From Nostoc carneum NIES-2107 (GTDB taxonomy: Bacteria; Cyanobacteriota; Cyanobacteriia; Cyanobacteriales; Nostocaceae), in assembly GCA_002368155.1 (NCBI GenBank), contig AP018180.1:2996899-3060898 (forward strand): a stretch of 64,000 nt of DNA, given 5' to 3'. The notes beneath the pieces were generated by a model that ran no database searches, was not told the origin of the DNA, and saw only the letters and a program-made list of their open reading frames with translations. Numbering within the stretch: the stretch's first letter is position 1; every line of letters begins with the position of its first letter. A program made the position numbers and the translations under genes. Positions 1-8,800 of the stretch are shown piece after piece.

Positions 1-2689
1 GCATAGCAGCCATCCAAGAGTCAGGATTTGCATACAAGCTTTCTCTGGTTTGTCCCCAAACTTCCTCATAAGTAGGGTTGGCATAAAGTAACTCTCCCGA
101 GTCAACTTGACGCAGTAACATGACTTGGCGGCTGTTTTCGGCAAACTGGCGAAATTTCTCCTCACTATCCCTGAGTGCATTCTCAGATTTTTTGCGTTCG
201 GTGATGTTTTGCGCCATGAAGATACCCGCAATCACATTACCTTGTTCATCTCGCACCGGCAGATGATGTGTGAGGTAGAATTTATCTTGATAAGGAACCT
301 CTGCAATTACCGATTCTCCAGCCAGTGCTTGTTTCATTCGCGGCACGGTGATTTCACATACTTCTGGTAAACAGATTTCCCAAATTGTTTTTCCTTCCAT
401 TTCGGCTTTGTTCAAACCTACACTAGCAAGTTCTAAGCCGCCAACTAGCAGGTAGCGCAAGTCATGGTCAAATAGGATGACGGCACCATTAGGAAAGTTA
501 TCTACTAAGGTGCGATAAAGTTGTTGGCTGCGGCGCAAAGCTGCTTCTGCTTGCTTGCTAGGGTTGATATTAGTAGTTGTGCCGACATAACCAGTAACCC
601 TACCTTCGGGATCGGTTTCGGGGACGGCTTGCCCAAATACCCAAGTTTCAGCGCCATCCGGTTGCAAAAATCGATATTCTAAACACAACCTTTCGCCTGT
701 TTGCATAAGGCGATGCCATTGGGACTGTACTAGTTCTCTATCTTCTGGGTGCAGCGCTACTAACCATCCGCACCCTAAAGCTGCTTGGAGAGTTAAGCCT
801 GTTTCTTGACACCAGCGTTCATTGACATACAAACAATTTCCTTGAGCATCTGCACGGTAAATGCCAACGGGGGCTGATGCGGCTAGAGTGGCGTAGCGTC
901 GTTCGCTTTTCTGTAATGCTTGCTCAATTTCCTTGCGTTCTGTAATGTCTTCATAGCTGGCTACAACGCCAATAATTTCACCCTCAGCGTTGTGTAATGG
1001 TATTTTATTCGTGCGTAACCATCTGTAAATATTACCGATTCTGGTAAATGGTTCTTCAATATTAAATTTAGCCTGACCAGATTCCATAACGATGCGATCG
1101 TCTGCTTGATAAAGTGGTGCTTGCTCTCGCCACACCATATCAAAGTCTGTTTTGCCAATAATTTCTTGAATAGATGAATGTCCGCTATCTAAAAGTAATT
1201 GACGGTTACAACCCAGATAACGGCAGTTTCTATCTTTCCAAAAGATAGCTATGGGTAGGCTATCCATGACAACTTGCAAAAGAATTTGGTTTTCTTGAAG
1301 TGCCTTTTGTGCTTTTTTGTGTTCGCTAATATCTCGCCCTTCGGGAATCAGCATAACTACTTTGCCTGATTCATCTTTCACGGGACGAATAGAAAAGTCT
1401 ATGGTGACTATTTGACCTTCTGCACTTAAAACTTCTACTTCATAGCGGATAAATTCACCTTGGGCTGCACGGGCGATCGCTTGTTTTAATTGGTTCGGAG
1501 TTGCGGGAGAAACTGTCCACCAGTCGGTTTCCCAAAACGGGCGATTGATCACATCTTCTAATTGCAATCCCCGAAACTCTAAAGCTGTTTGGTTAACCTC
1601 CAGTACAATTCCTTCAGTTGTTAACAGCCCTGCAAATTGAAAACTGTGATTGAAAATAGCCCGAAATCTCTGCTCGCTCGCTTGCAGTTGTTCTGTTCGT
1701 TCTTGTATTTTCTGCTCTAAAGAGGTGTTGAGATTTTGCAGTTGTTCATACAGTTCTGCCTGTTGGATGGCTACAGCCAGCTGCACAGCAAGTTGTTGGA
1801 GTAAGTCAAGTTCATTTTTTTGCCACTCACGAGTATTGCTGCACTGATGGGCAATCAGTAACCCCCAAAGTTGATTAGCAGCTCCCTGGTCTTTTGCTTC
1901 TGTGTTTAGCAAAATTGGTACAACCAGATTAGCTTTAACTGCCAATTGTTCTAAAAATTCGATATGACAGGCTGTAAATCCAGCTTGATGAATATCAGAA
2001 ATTGCTTTAATTTTGCCACCACCATAGGCTATTACCTGATTGGCGCGAAAGCAATTGTCGTTAATATGATGGTTGAGACAACTTTTCCACGGAGGTAGTA
2101 CTGATTCCGCAGAGATTTTGCCATTCATCTCATGGTCAAATTGGTAAACTATTACCCGATCTGCTCCCAGAAATTGCCGCACTTCTTGCACGGCTGTTGC
2201 CAAAATTTCCTCTAAACGTAAAAATTGCCGAATGCGGAGAAGCATTTGGGCTGACAATAATTGTTGTTGCTCCTGCATCCGAATCTGCCGCCTGAGTTGA
2301 GTTTTCTCTAAAACGCTATGAATAGCGCGGCAGAATCCAGTTTTGGTAAGTTTGCCCTTAATTAAATAATCGGAAGCACCAGCTTTAATGGCTTGGGTGG
2401 CGATCGCAGCGTCTCCCAAACCAGTTAACATCATCACTGGTAGTTGAAAAATATCAAATTTTAGCCGTAACTCGTTGAGAAATTCTAAGCCATCGACATC
2501 TGGCAATTGATAGTCTATAAGTATTAAATCTGGCTGGTTTTGCGCTAAGTATTGCCATGCTTCTAATCCTTTCCCCACCTCAACTACATCATAGGTGGCA
2601 GTTGTATCCTGATTTAAGTAACTGCGGTATAAGGCCCTATCTTCTGGAGAATCTTCCAGAATCAAAATTGAGTAGTGGGAGATGAACAT
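1..2689 (-). CDS. Hybrid response regulator / DXCF-type cyanobacteriochrome GAF / multi-PAS sensor (3' end outside window)
   Basis: The frame is open from an ATG at 2689 to the window edge, so the C-terminus, presumably a histidine kinase, is missing. Residues 1-125 are a REC domain with phospho-acceptor Asp59 in LILIDYQLPD. Residues 150-325 form a phytochrome-type GAF with the DXCF motif DNCF (Cys213) and, exactly 28 residues later, a canonical Cys-His (ACHIEFLE, Cys241). This is the two-cysteine layout of blue/green DXCF cyanobacteriochromes. A coiled-coil linker leads into at least five PAS/PAC units, several ending in D-I-T/S-E-R/H-K. The protein is probably a cytoplasmic light or redox sensor, since no membrane segments are seen. 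A REC domain at the N-terminus suggests control by an upstream kinase. Domain identities are firm; bilin binding is inferred from the motifs only. Confidence 0.9.
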   Translation of the reverse strand, partial: MFISHYSILILEDSPEDRALYRSYLNQDTTATYDVVEVGKGLEAWQYLAQNQPDLILIDYQLPDVDGLEFLNELRLKFDIFQLPVMMLTGLGDAAIATQAIKAGASDYLIKGKLTKTGFCRAIHSVLEKTQLRRQIRMQEQQQLLSAQMLLRIRQFLRLEEILATAVQEVRQFLGADRVIVYQFDHEMNGKISAESVLPPWKSCLNHHINDNCFRANQVIAYGGGKIKAISDIHQAGFTACHIEFLEQLAVKANLVVPILLNTEAKDQGAANQLWGLLIAHQCSNTREWQKNELDLLQQLAVQLAVAIQQAELYEQLQNLNTSLEQKIQERTEQLQASEQRFRAIFNHSFQFAGLLTTEGIVLEVNQTALEFRGLQLEDVINRPFWETDWWTVSPATPNQLKQAIARAAQGEFIRYEVEVLSAEGQIVTIDFSIRPVKDESGKVVMLIPEGRDISEHKKAQKALQENQILLQVVMDSLPIAIFWKDRNCRYLGCNRQLLLDSGHSSIQEIIGKTDFDMVWREQAPLYQADDRIVMESGQAKFNIEEPFTRIGNIYRWLRTNKIPLHNAEGEIIGVVASYEDITERKEIEQALQKSERRYATLAASAPVGIYRADAQGNCLYVNERWCQETGLTLQAALGCGWLVALHPEDRELVQSQWHRLMQTGERLCLEYRFLQPDGAETWVFGQAVPETDPEGRVTGYVGTTTNINPSKQAEAALRRSQQLYRTLVDNFPNGAVILFDHDLRYLLVGGLELASVGLNKAEMEGKTIWEICLPEVCEITVPRMKQALAGESVIAEVPYQDKFYLTHHLPVRDEQGNVIAGIFMAQNITERKKSENALRDSEEKFRQFAENSRQVMLLRQVDSGELLYANPTYEEVWGQTRESLYANPDSWMAAM

Positions 2690-3008
2690 ACATTATTTGA
2701 TTTATGTAATTACACGGAAATTTGATGAGGTAAAAAACTTGGATGCAAGGTATCTGTTGGTAATGTCATCTGTAATTAAAAGTTTTTTGATAGACCAAAA
2801 GCCATGAATTTACTGAGAGAAATTTTGGTGTGAAATTTGACAAGTAACCAATAAATATATTGCATATTGTTGAGAATAAAAAGCAGAGTAAATAAATTTA
2901 TAGTTACTTAATTATTAGCAGCAGAGGTGTAAAGCTAGCGCAAACAACGCCATGATTTCATCAATCGCGTTGGGGAGGAGGGCAGGGGGCAGGGGAGAAT
3001 GGTTGCTC

Positions 3009-3041
3009 AGATCCCCGACTTTTTGAAAAAGTCGGGGATCT
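3009..3041. repeat. 33-bp perfect palindrome, copy 1
   Basis: AGATCCCCGACTTTTT and its exact reverse complement flank a single central G, giving a 16-bp stem with almost no loop. An identical 33-bp copy lies at 53824-53856. A decayed relative (CTCGATTTATTC... AATCGGGGAT) lies near 26823-26850. It is a dispersed palindromic element. On either strand it would form a strong hairpin, but it has no clear gene-end position. Confidence 0.85.
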
Positions 3042-3143
3042 AAATCGTGACATTTTTGTATGATTATCAAGACAAAATGGGGGCAGGCAAGATGCCAACC
3101 CCACAAGATATTGATCAGATTTAATATGCAAATGAAAATTATT

Positions 3144-3236
3144 TTAGGGACTTCCAGAAATTAAATTATTCAATTTGGAGAGCAAGACGATGAATAGACT
3201 CTTTCTCCCCCTGCTCCCCACTCCCTGCCCCTCTGC
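3144..3236. repeat. Truncated copy of MITE-like family E
   Basis: The first 30 bases (TTAGGGACTTCCAGAAATTA and onward) are identical to the reverse complement of the right end of the element at 63788-63929. The interior is a similar CT-rich TTTCTCCCCCTGCTCCCC tract. The other inverted end is missing. The copy stops at the TAA of the neighbouring minus-strand gene at 3237, so the gene end may lie at the truncation point. Confidence 0.6.
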
Positions 3237-3665
3237 TTAATTTGTCGCGGCTGGTGTTTTGCCATTGCCGTTGTCATTCACACTCGCAAGCAGTGACGTA
3301 GGCTGAGAATTAGCTGATGAAGACTCACTTTTTGTGAGTCGGCGGCGCAGGTTTTTCGGTACTCCTCCAGCCTGGCCATACTCGACACTGCTTTTGCCAA
3401 ATTTGGTGGCAACTCCCAACAGTATCAACTCTGTCATGTCTCCTAATTCTTGCTCGGTTTGTAGCATTTCCCGGTATAACCCATCCAAATTAGAAAGGGC
3501 TGTGTTGTATGCATATTCTTGAGTTTGCATTCTCTCAATGAGACTGCGAAAGCCAGGTAAACTCAGTCCATTGCCGACATCTAAATTCGGATCGATGGAG
3601 TTCATGCTAGCAGCACGACGCACGGCTCTTTCTAATACTTTCGAGCTTCTTTTTTGACGAGCCAT
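3237..3665 (-). CDS. Conserved hypothetical protein, 142 aa
   Basis: I do not recognise a named family. The 142-residue product starts with a basic segment (MARQKRSSKVLERAVRRAAS), followed by a predicted all-helical core at residues 30-95 containing LIERMQTQEYAYNTALSNLD and GLYREMLQTEQELGDMTELI. After that come VATKFGKSSVEYGQAGG and a Ser/Asn-rich, probably disordered tail. There is no signal peptide, membrane span or cysteine. The composition fits a cytoplasmic helical bundle or DNA/protein-binding adaptor, but no function is claimed. It appears monocistronic; its promoter must lie in 3666-3860. The start codon ATG is preceded by GAGGTG about 5 nt upstream. Confidence 0.75.
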   Translation of the reverse strand: MARQKRSSKVLERAVRRAASMNSIDPNLDVGNGLSLPGFRSLIERMQTQEYAYNTALSNLDGLYREMLQTEQELGDMTELILLGVATKFGKSSVEYGQAGGVPKNLRRRLTKSESSSANSQPTSLLASVNDNGNGKTPAATN

Positions 3666-3867
3666 ATTCTACACCTCGTTCTTCAGTATGGTTACTAACC
3701 TTTACCTTAAAAAATTTCTGCATCAATCAGCCTGAGAAGATTTCGGCAAATCTGCAATGAATTTTGCTACAAGAATATTTCTGTAATAAGTAGGTGAATT
3801 CCTAAGATAAAATGCCAAATAAGTAAATTAAGAATGTAATTTGCCGATAACTTGCGGAAAACACCAA

Positions 3868-4110
3868 AATGAGTGCGCGATTTACCGAAATGAGCAGGCG
3901 TTAAGGCTTTTTAAGAACTCATTAAAGCTTTTTAGCTGCATAAAATACTAAAACGAGTGCGCGATTTACTAAAACAAGCAAGCGTTAAGGCTTTTTGAGA
4001 ACTCGTTAAGGCTTTTTGCTTGCGTAAAATACTAAAATGAGTAGACGTTAAGGCTTTTTGAGAACTCGTTAAGGCTTTTTGAGTAGGTTAAATGGCTTTT
4101 TGCCTACTAA
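3868..4110. repeat. Tandem array, 84-nt period built from 21-nt subunits
   Basis: The GAGTGCGCGATTTAC block starts at 3871 and 3955, and the matching GAGTAG block at 4039, so spacing is exactly 84 nt twice. Inside each unit the block GTTAAGGCTTTTTGAGAACT recurs at 21-nt spacing, so 84 equals four 21-mers. The third unit lacks one 21-nt module. The units are degenerate, so this is not a CRISPR. Confidence 0.8.
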
Positions 4111-4196
4111 AATCAGCTTTATATATTTTTTAATTGAAGAATCTTGCTCACCAATCGCCCAAATGTAAAGTTGAGGCTAAATGCGATCGCTCTATT

Positions 4197-4246
4197 ACTG
4201 TCATTGCGAGCAAATCGCAGGGTTGGGATTTGCTCGCAATGACAGT
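4197..4246. repeat. CATTGCGAG hairpin repeat, compact copy
   Basis: A perfect 20-bp inverted repeat (ACTGTCATTGCGAGCAAATC and its complement) flanks a 10-nt loop. The same ends (TGTCATTGCGAG / CTCGCAATGACA) bound a longer element at 13284-13379, so this is a dispersed family with inverted ends. Confidence 0.8.
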
Positions 4247-4268
4247 GAATATTTTTGTCTGGCTACTT

Positions 4269-4368
4269 ATACTAATTCAAATAATGTTTGCGGCACATCA
4301 ATATATTCTAGAGGGCAAGGCAGTGCCTTGCCCCTACAATCTGTCGCATTCTTTTTTCAAATTGGGAT
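4269..4368 (-). repeat. MITE-like repeat family A, copy 1 (100 bp)
   Basis: This is a 100-bp element in inverted orientation relative to the copies at 13404-13503 and 32882-32981. All are exactly 100 bp. Shared parts are the ends (ATACCAATTT / AAATTGGTAT-like), a central GGGCAAGGCAGTGCCTTGCCC hairpin, and a TGCGACAGATTGTAGGG segment. This copy has the more diverged ends. Confidence 0.8.
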
Positions 4369-4444
4369 TATATTGTATTATTTCTGGGTAAATAAGCGTT
4401 TAAATTCACCCTTTCCCCCTTTCCCCTTCCCCTTTCCCCATTGC

Positions 4445-7400
4445 TCACCCCCGCCCAACAAGGCTAGCAACGACTGTGGCTAACTCTGCTGGTTCGATAG
4501 GCTTGGGTAAATGGAGTTGATAACCTTCTTGAATGGCGCGCATTCTGTCTTCAGCCCTTGCATAGGCGGTGAGGGCGGCGGCGGGGATATTTCCGCCTTG
4601 TTCTGGGGGGAGCGATCGCACTTTGCGGATGAAGGAGTAGCCGTCTTCCTTTGGCATCCCAATATCGCTGACAATCACATCAGGTTGCCACTGGCTAATT
4701 AGTTGCAATGCTTCTGGGGCGGATGCGGCTGTTTGCACTTCGGCTTGTACTTGTTGCAGGACGGTGGCGATAAATTCTCGGCTATCGGCTTCGTCATCTA
4801 CAATTAGGACGCGTATCCCAGCTAGGGAAGAGTTGAGGAGTAAGCTAGAATCGGTGTCACTACTTTGGGGTAAAGAAATATCTCCTTTAGCTGTTGACAA
4901 AAGTGGCAATTTAATAGTGAAGGTTGCACCTTGCTGTTCGCCAGGGCTATCAACTTGGACTGTACCACCATGCAGCTCGACTAAATGACGGACGATGGCT
5001 AATCCTAACCCCAATCCCCCATGCATTCTGGTGCTGGAACTGTCAGCTTGGCGGAAGCGATCAAATACATAAGGCAGAAATTCGGCACTAATGCCAATTC
5101 CAGTATCGATTACCTGAATTTGAGCGTAACTCGTTAAATTACCTTGGAATTTTTCTGCTATTTTACCTAGCTTGATGTCTACCTTACCGCCCGGAGAGGT
5201 AAATTTGATGGCGTTGGAAAGCAAATTCCAGATAATTTGTTGTAAACGTTCCGCATCGCCAGATACTAAAAATTCTGCGTTCAGCTTTTGCACTGCGCTT
5301 AATTCGCTGAGGCTATAGGTTTGGTGGTTATTTTCTTGGATGGTAAAGTGTAAATCGATGTCTTTGGCTTGGGCGGCGAGGCTGACAGTTTCTAAGCCTG
5401 ATTTAATTATGGTAATTAAATTGCAAGTCGCAACTGTGAGGCGTAATTTACCTCTAATCATGCGGGAAATATCCAGCAAGTCTTCAATTAGCTGGGTTTG
5501 CGCCTTGGCGTTGCGTTCAATTGTTTCTAGGGCTTTGGCTGTTTGCGTGGGGTTGAGGTTCCGGGAACGCAGCAATTGCGCCCAACCGAGGATGGCATTG
5601 AGGGGCGATCGCAATTCGTGGGACAATATCGCCAAGAATTCATCCTTCATGCGGTTGGCTTCTTGCAATTGCTCGGTTTGTTGCTGTAAGGAACTAATTA
5701 ACCTGGCGCGTTCCATTGCGATCGCAATTTGATCGCACACTGCTTGCATCATCCCTTTTTGATTGTCCGTGAAGCGGGTGCGGGTGCGGGAACCAAAGGA
5801 TAGGGTGCCTAAAAGTTGTCCTTGAGCCATCAAGGGGTAACTAAAGTAAGCTTTAATCCCGATAGAGCGAATCAATTCTGTTTTGGGATCGGTTGATTCT
5901 TGGACATTCTCTAATGCTGTTTGACAACGGGTTTGGGCGGTAGTGCCACATACGGCTGCACCTATGGCTAGATATTCAATTTCCTTTGCCAATTCTGGGG
6001 AAATGCCTGTAGATGAGGCGAGATGCATGACTCCAGAGTTATCTTCAATTAAATAATTTAGGTATAAATCTAAGTTAATTTGCTCAGCAATTTTGCGGAA
6101 TAAACTATCAACCAAAGCTACAGGGTTCTGGCTAGATAGCAATTCATTGGCGGTATGAAATAGTAACTTCAGCCGTTGATTATTAATCGATAAGGCTTTT
6201 TCTACATCCTTAATATTAGTAATATCTTGGAACACTAATACACAGGTAGCGGGATAACCATGCATTGCTGGCATAGTATCGGCATATATCAGTAGGGAAC
6301 GCACACCTTGGCTGGTATGCCAGTCTACTTCCAAACCATGCAAACGTTCGCCCCTAGCAACGCGCACCCCTGGCATTTGCTCATTGGGAATGTTCGTACC
6401 ATTAGCATCGGTGAAATGGTAATATTTATCGTATTCTGAAGCTGGGATATCCTTGGGAAATTCTCCCCCGGCTAGTTCATCAGCTGCACGATTGGCGAAC
6501 GTAACTTTTGCTGTTCCTGGTTCAATAAACAGCAATGGCCTGGGCATGAGGTTGAGGACATCTTCCAGCCATCTTTGCTGATTTCGCAGCACTTGGGCGT
6601 TTTGCTTGCGTTCTGTAATATCTAAAAATGCCCCAATGCAGCCTCTAGTATTACCTTCTTCGTCAAATAGCGGTGCCACATATTCCACTAATGTCAAACT
6701 TGTGCCATCTTCCTGCACAATATCAAATTCATAATCTAGTACTTCTACACCGTGAATTGTGCAGTACTGCATAGGCAGTTCATCAATGGGAACTTCTTTA
6801 CCTTCGCGGTAAACTTTAAAACCGGGTTTTTCGCCTATTGGCGCAATTAAGGAGGCGTTGTTATCTGGGGAAATTCCCAATTTTTTGGCGAAAGCGGGGT
6901 TAACTTTGATATTGCGGCAATCTGGATCTTCAGCAATGCCAATACCTATGGGAATGACATCAAGTAATGTTTGTAACTCCGTAACTCGGCGCTGGAGATT
7001 TTTATTGAGTTCTACTATTTGTTCCCTGGCTTGTTGGCGTTCGCTCAAGTTAATAATAAATGCTACAGCTTCGTCGCGGTTTTCTCCTGTGAGTACAAAA
7101 CCCACAAACACGGGAATCAGACTACCATCTTTGCGAATATATACTTTTTCATAAGGCGTACAAGTACCGTTGGGATTGGCTTTAGCTTCGGCAATATGTT
7201 CCTCATCTAAATGCAGATATTCTGGGGGTGTAATATTACTCCAGCTAATTCTCCCAGCTAATAAATCTTCTCGGGTGTAACCAACCATCGCCAAAAATTC
7301 ATCGTTCGCCTGTTGGATACCGCCGTAAATATCGCCAAACAAAATCCCAATCACATTCGCGTCGAAAAAGCTTTTGAGTTTTTCTTCGTAAAATTTGAGT

Positions 7401-8332
7401 TCACCTTGAACGCGATCGCGCTGGCGACTGAGGCGTTCGACAACAGTTGCACTTTGCCAGATTAAAATCACAAAAATTACTATGATAATCATGGCAAACA
7501 GCGATATGGCAAAGGCTGTATCATAACCGCCAGCTTTTTGTCCCAGAACAATTAACCACCCCAGTAAAAAAGGTACTGCGATCGCCGCCAATAATAACCG
7601 CCGGGACAATAAACCACTGTCGGTATTGCTTGTGATTACTCGCATTAATCCTTGGTTTGGATGTGTCCACATAATTCCTAAACACAGCACAATCAATGTT
7701 AGTGCTGTGTGTATCGCCATTGAGGTTGTGTAACGGGTTCCATATAAAATGTTGACTTGATAGGCATAGCCAACCACCGCCTGCAATGAAATTAAACCAG
7801 CTATAAGGGCGAGAATTTGGGCATACCAATAGCTACGGTGGGTTTTTTGATGCACCAACAACTCTAATGCTCTCCCAACTAGCATAAAGTTGAGTGCAGT
7901 GTTGAACCCCATTCTCCCTGGATGCAATGTCAATATAGCATTGGGCGCATCACGGAATAAAAACTCGTCAATTCCTAGATTTCCCCCAAAGACATATTGC
8001 AAAACTGTTAAGAAACCAATTAATGTGACTGCTACCACACACAGCCGAAAACACCAGTGGTAGAGAGTGCGATGCTTAACACCTTGATGGAGATTTAATT
8101 TCTGGGCTAACCACAGCGACACACCAGATAGGATTAAACCTAGGGCTGTATTAGCCTTCATCGTTACCATGTTGCTATTGCAGCCACATTTGAGAAATTC
8201 AATGTCAAAACTCCAACCAACGAGTACAAATACACCTACCAAAATGGCGATCGCACTGCTTACTTGTACTATTAAAGAGTTAAGGGCGGCTGGAGCGAGA
8301 ACCTGCAAACGCAAGCGGTTTACTTTTAACAC
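4445..8332 (-). CDS. Membrane-bound hybrid histidine kinase (7-8 TM, 3 PAS, GAF, HisKA, HATPase, REC)
   Basis: The 1295-residue sensor has an N-terminal membrane block (about residues 15-290, roughly eight hydrophobic spans). Three PAS domains follow (about 315-430, 445-580, 590-710), then a GAF (720-890). HisKA has phospho-His905 in LSHELRSPLNAILG. HATPase_c (1000-1150) shows DTGIGIS and GLGLGLAIV. The C-terminal REC carries Asp1223 in VSDIGMPKEDG. It is a complete hybrid kinase that would autophosphorylate and pass phosphate to its own receiver. The start is GTG at 8332, and the first TM span requires this region. The codon abuts a heptamer array (8332-8373) and no clear ribosome site is visible, so the native start may have been altered by repeat expansion. 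The ligand is unknown. Confidence 0.9.
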   Translation of the reverse strand: MLKVNRLRLQVLAPAALNSLIVQVSSAIAILVGVFVLVGWSFDIEFLKCGCNSNMVTMKANTALGLILSGVSLWLAQKLNLHQGVKHRTLYHWCFRLCVVAVTLIGFLTVLQYVFGGNLGIDEFLFRDAPNAILTLHPGRMGFNTALNFMLVGRALELLVHQKTHRSYWYAQILALIAGLISLQAVVGYAYQVNILYGTRYTTSMAIHTALTLIVLCLGIMWTHPNQGLMRVITSNTDSGLLSRRLLLAAIAVPFLLGWLIVLGQKAGGYDTAFAISLFAMIIIVIFVILIWQSATVVERLSRQRDRVQGELKFYEEKLKSFFDANVIGILFGDIYGGIQQANDEFLAMVGYTREDLLAGRISWSNITPPEYLHLDEEHIAEAKANPNGTCTPYEKVYIRKDGSLIPVFVGFVLTGENRDEAVAFIINLSERQQAREQIVELNKNLQRRVTELQTLLDVIPIGIGIAEDPDCRNIKVNPAFAKKLGISPDNNASLIAPIGEKPGFKVYREGKEVPIDELPMQYCTIHGVEVLDYEFDIVQEDGTSLTLVEYVAPLFDEEGNTRGCIGAFLDITERKQNAQVLRNQQRWLEDVLNLMPRPLLFIEPGTAKVTFANRAADELAGGEFPKDIPASEYDKYYHFTDANGTNIPNEQMPGVRVARGERLHGLEVDWHTSQGVRSLLIYADTMPAMHGYPATCVLVFQDITNIKDVEKALSINNQRLKLLFHTANELLSSQNPVALVDSLFRKIAEQINLDLYLNYLIEDNSGVMHLASSTGISPELAKEIEYLAIGAAVCGTTAQTRCQTALENVQESTDPKTELIRSIGIKAYFSYPLMAQGQLLGTLSFGSRTRTRFTDNQKGMMQAVCDQIAIAMERARLISSLQQQTEQLQEANRMKDEFLAILSHELRSPLNAILGWAQLLRSRNLNPTQTAKALETIERNAKAQTQLIEDLLDISRMIRGKLRLTVATCNLITIIKSGLETVSLAAQAKDIDLHFTIQENNHQTYSLSELSAVQKLNAEFLVSGDAERLQQIIWNLLSNAIKFTSPGGKVDIKLGKIAEKFQGNLTSYAQIQVIDTGIGISAEFLPYVFDRFRQADSSSTRMHGGLGLGLAIVRHLVELHGGTVQVDSPGEQQGATFTIKLPLLSTAKGDISLPQSSDTDSSLLLNSSLAGIRVLIVDDEADSREFIATVLQQVQAEVQTAASAPEALQLISQWQPDVIVSDIGMPKEDGYSFIRKVRSLPPEQGGNIPAAALTAYARAEDRMRAIQEGYQLHLPKPIEPAELATVVASLVGRG

Positions 8333-8373
8333 GTAATTCGTAATTCGTAATTCGTAATTCGTAATTCGTAATT
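8332..8373. repeat. Heptamer array (CGTAATT) x6
   Basis: Six perfect tandem copies of CGTAATT, an STRR-type heptamer array as known from filamentous cyanobacteria. Its first base is shared with the GTG start codon of the hybrid kinase. It therefore occupies the positions where a Shine-Dalgarno sequence should be. Confidence 0.9.
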
Positions 8374-8800
8374 AAGAAAGTATTTAGAGTTTTTACTCTA
8401 TCCTTGTGTGAAATCCAATTACGAATTTTCCATGTTGTTTTGGGGTAAACATTACTAGTGATATATGCTATAGGTAGTTGACGCAAATTTTCATCTACCT
8501 ATATACATATTTTATTCTTTCAGAGGTAGAACAAAAGCATTTGAAATTTTAAGAAATCTACACTGAGATAGATTTTAGAAATTAGTAGTCCACCAGTTGA
8601 CGACGCAATCTAAATAATGCGATCGCACCTGGAAAACCTGATTTTTTAGTAGTCTGCCAAAGTTGTTTTGATAGGCGGGGGAAAGGGTAAAGGTTTTAAA
8701 CCCTTCCCCTTTGCCCTTTTCCCAATCTAAATTTGGGCGGTTCCAGATTTTCGATATTGCGATGATATCATCGAGATATTAAATTACTATTGCAAAGATT
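8374..8800. other. Divergent intergenic region
   Basis: AT-rich spacer between the hybrid kinase (minus) and the SPFH gene (plus). A C/T-rich inverted tract lies at about 8677-8725 (GGGGGAAAGGGTAAAGG paired with CCCTTCCCCTTTGCCC). No gene or recognised regulatory box was found. Confidence 0.5.

Larger units (their letters stand above)
2690..3236. other. Intergenic region with palindrome and truncated MITE-like repeat
   Basis: No gene is supported. The stretch is AT-rich up to about 2900. It then holds a GC-rich low-complexity patch, a perfect 33-bp palindrome (3009-3041), and a repeat end (3144-3172) matching the element at 63788-63929. The short minus-strand frame at 2915-3106 is only a reading through the palindrome. 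Confidence 0.7.
3666..4444. other. Intergenic region with 84-nt/21-nt tandem array, hairpin and MITE
   Basis: No gene is supported. From left to right it contains an AT-rich leader (3666-3860), a degenerate tandem array (3868-4110), a 20-bp-stem hairpin (4197-4246), one copy of repeat family A (4269-4368), and a C/T-rich tract (4405-4440) just after the 3' end of the hybrid kinase gene. Confidence 0.7.

Noticed and set aside
2915-3106. 63-aa minus-strand frame
   Set aside because: Composed of the 33-bp palindrome and low-complexity DNA.
3868-4110. CRISPR-like array
   Set aside because: Units are degenerate and contiguous, with no unique spacers and no cas genes; it is a tandem repeat.
4134-4483. 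Two overlapping plus-strand frames of 85 and 100 aa
   Set aside because: Both cross the CATTGCGAG hairpin and family A MITE; similar frames arise at every copy (for example 13360-13560).
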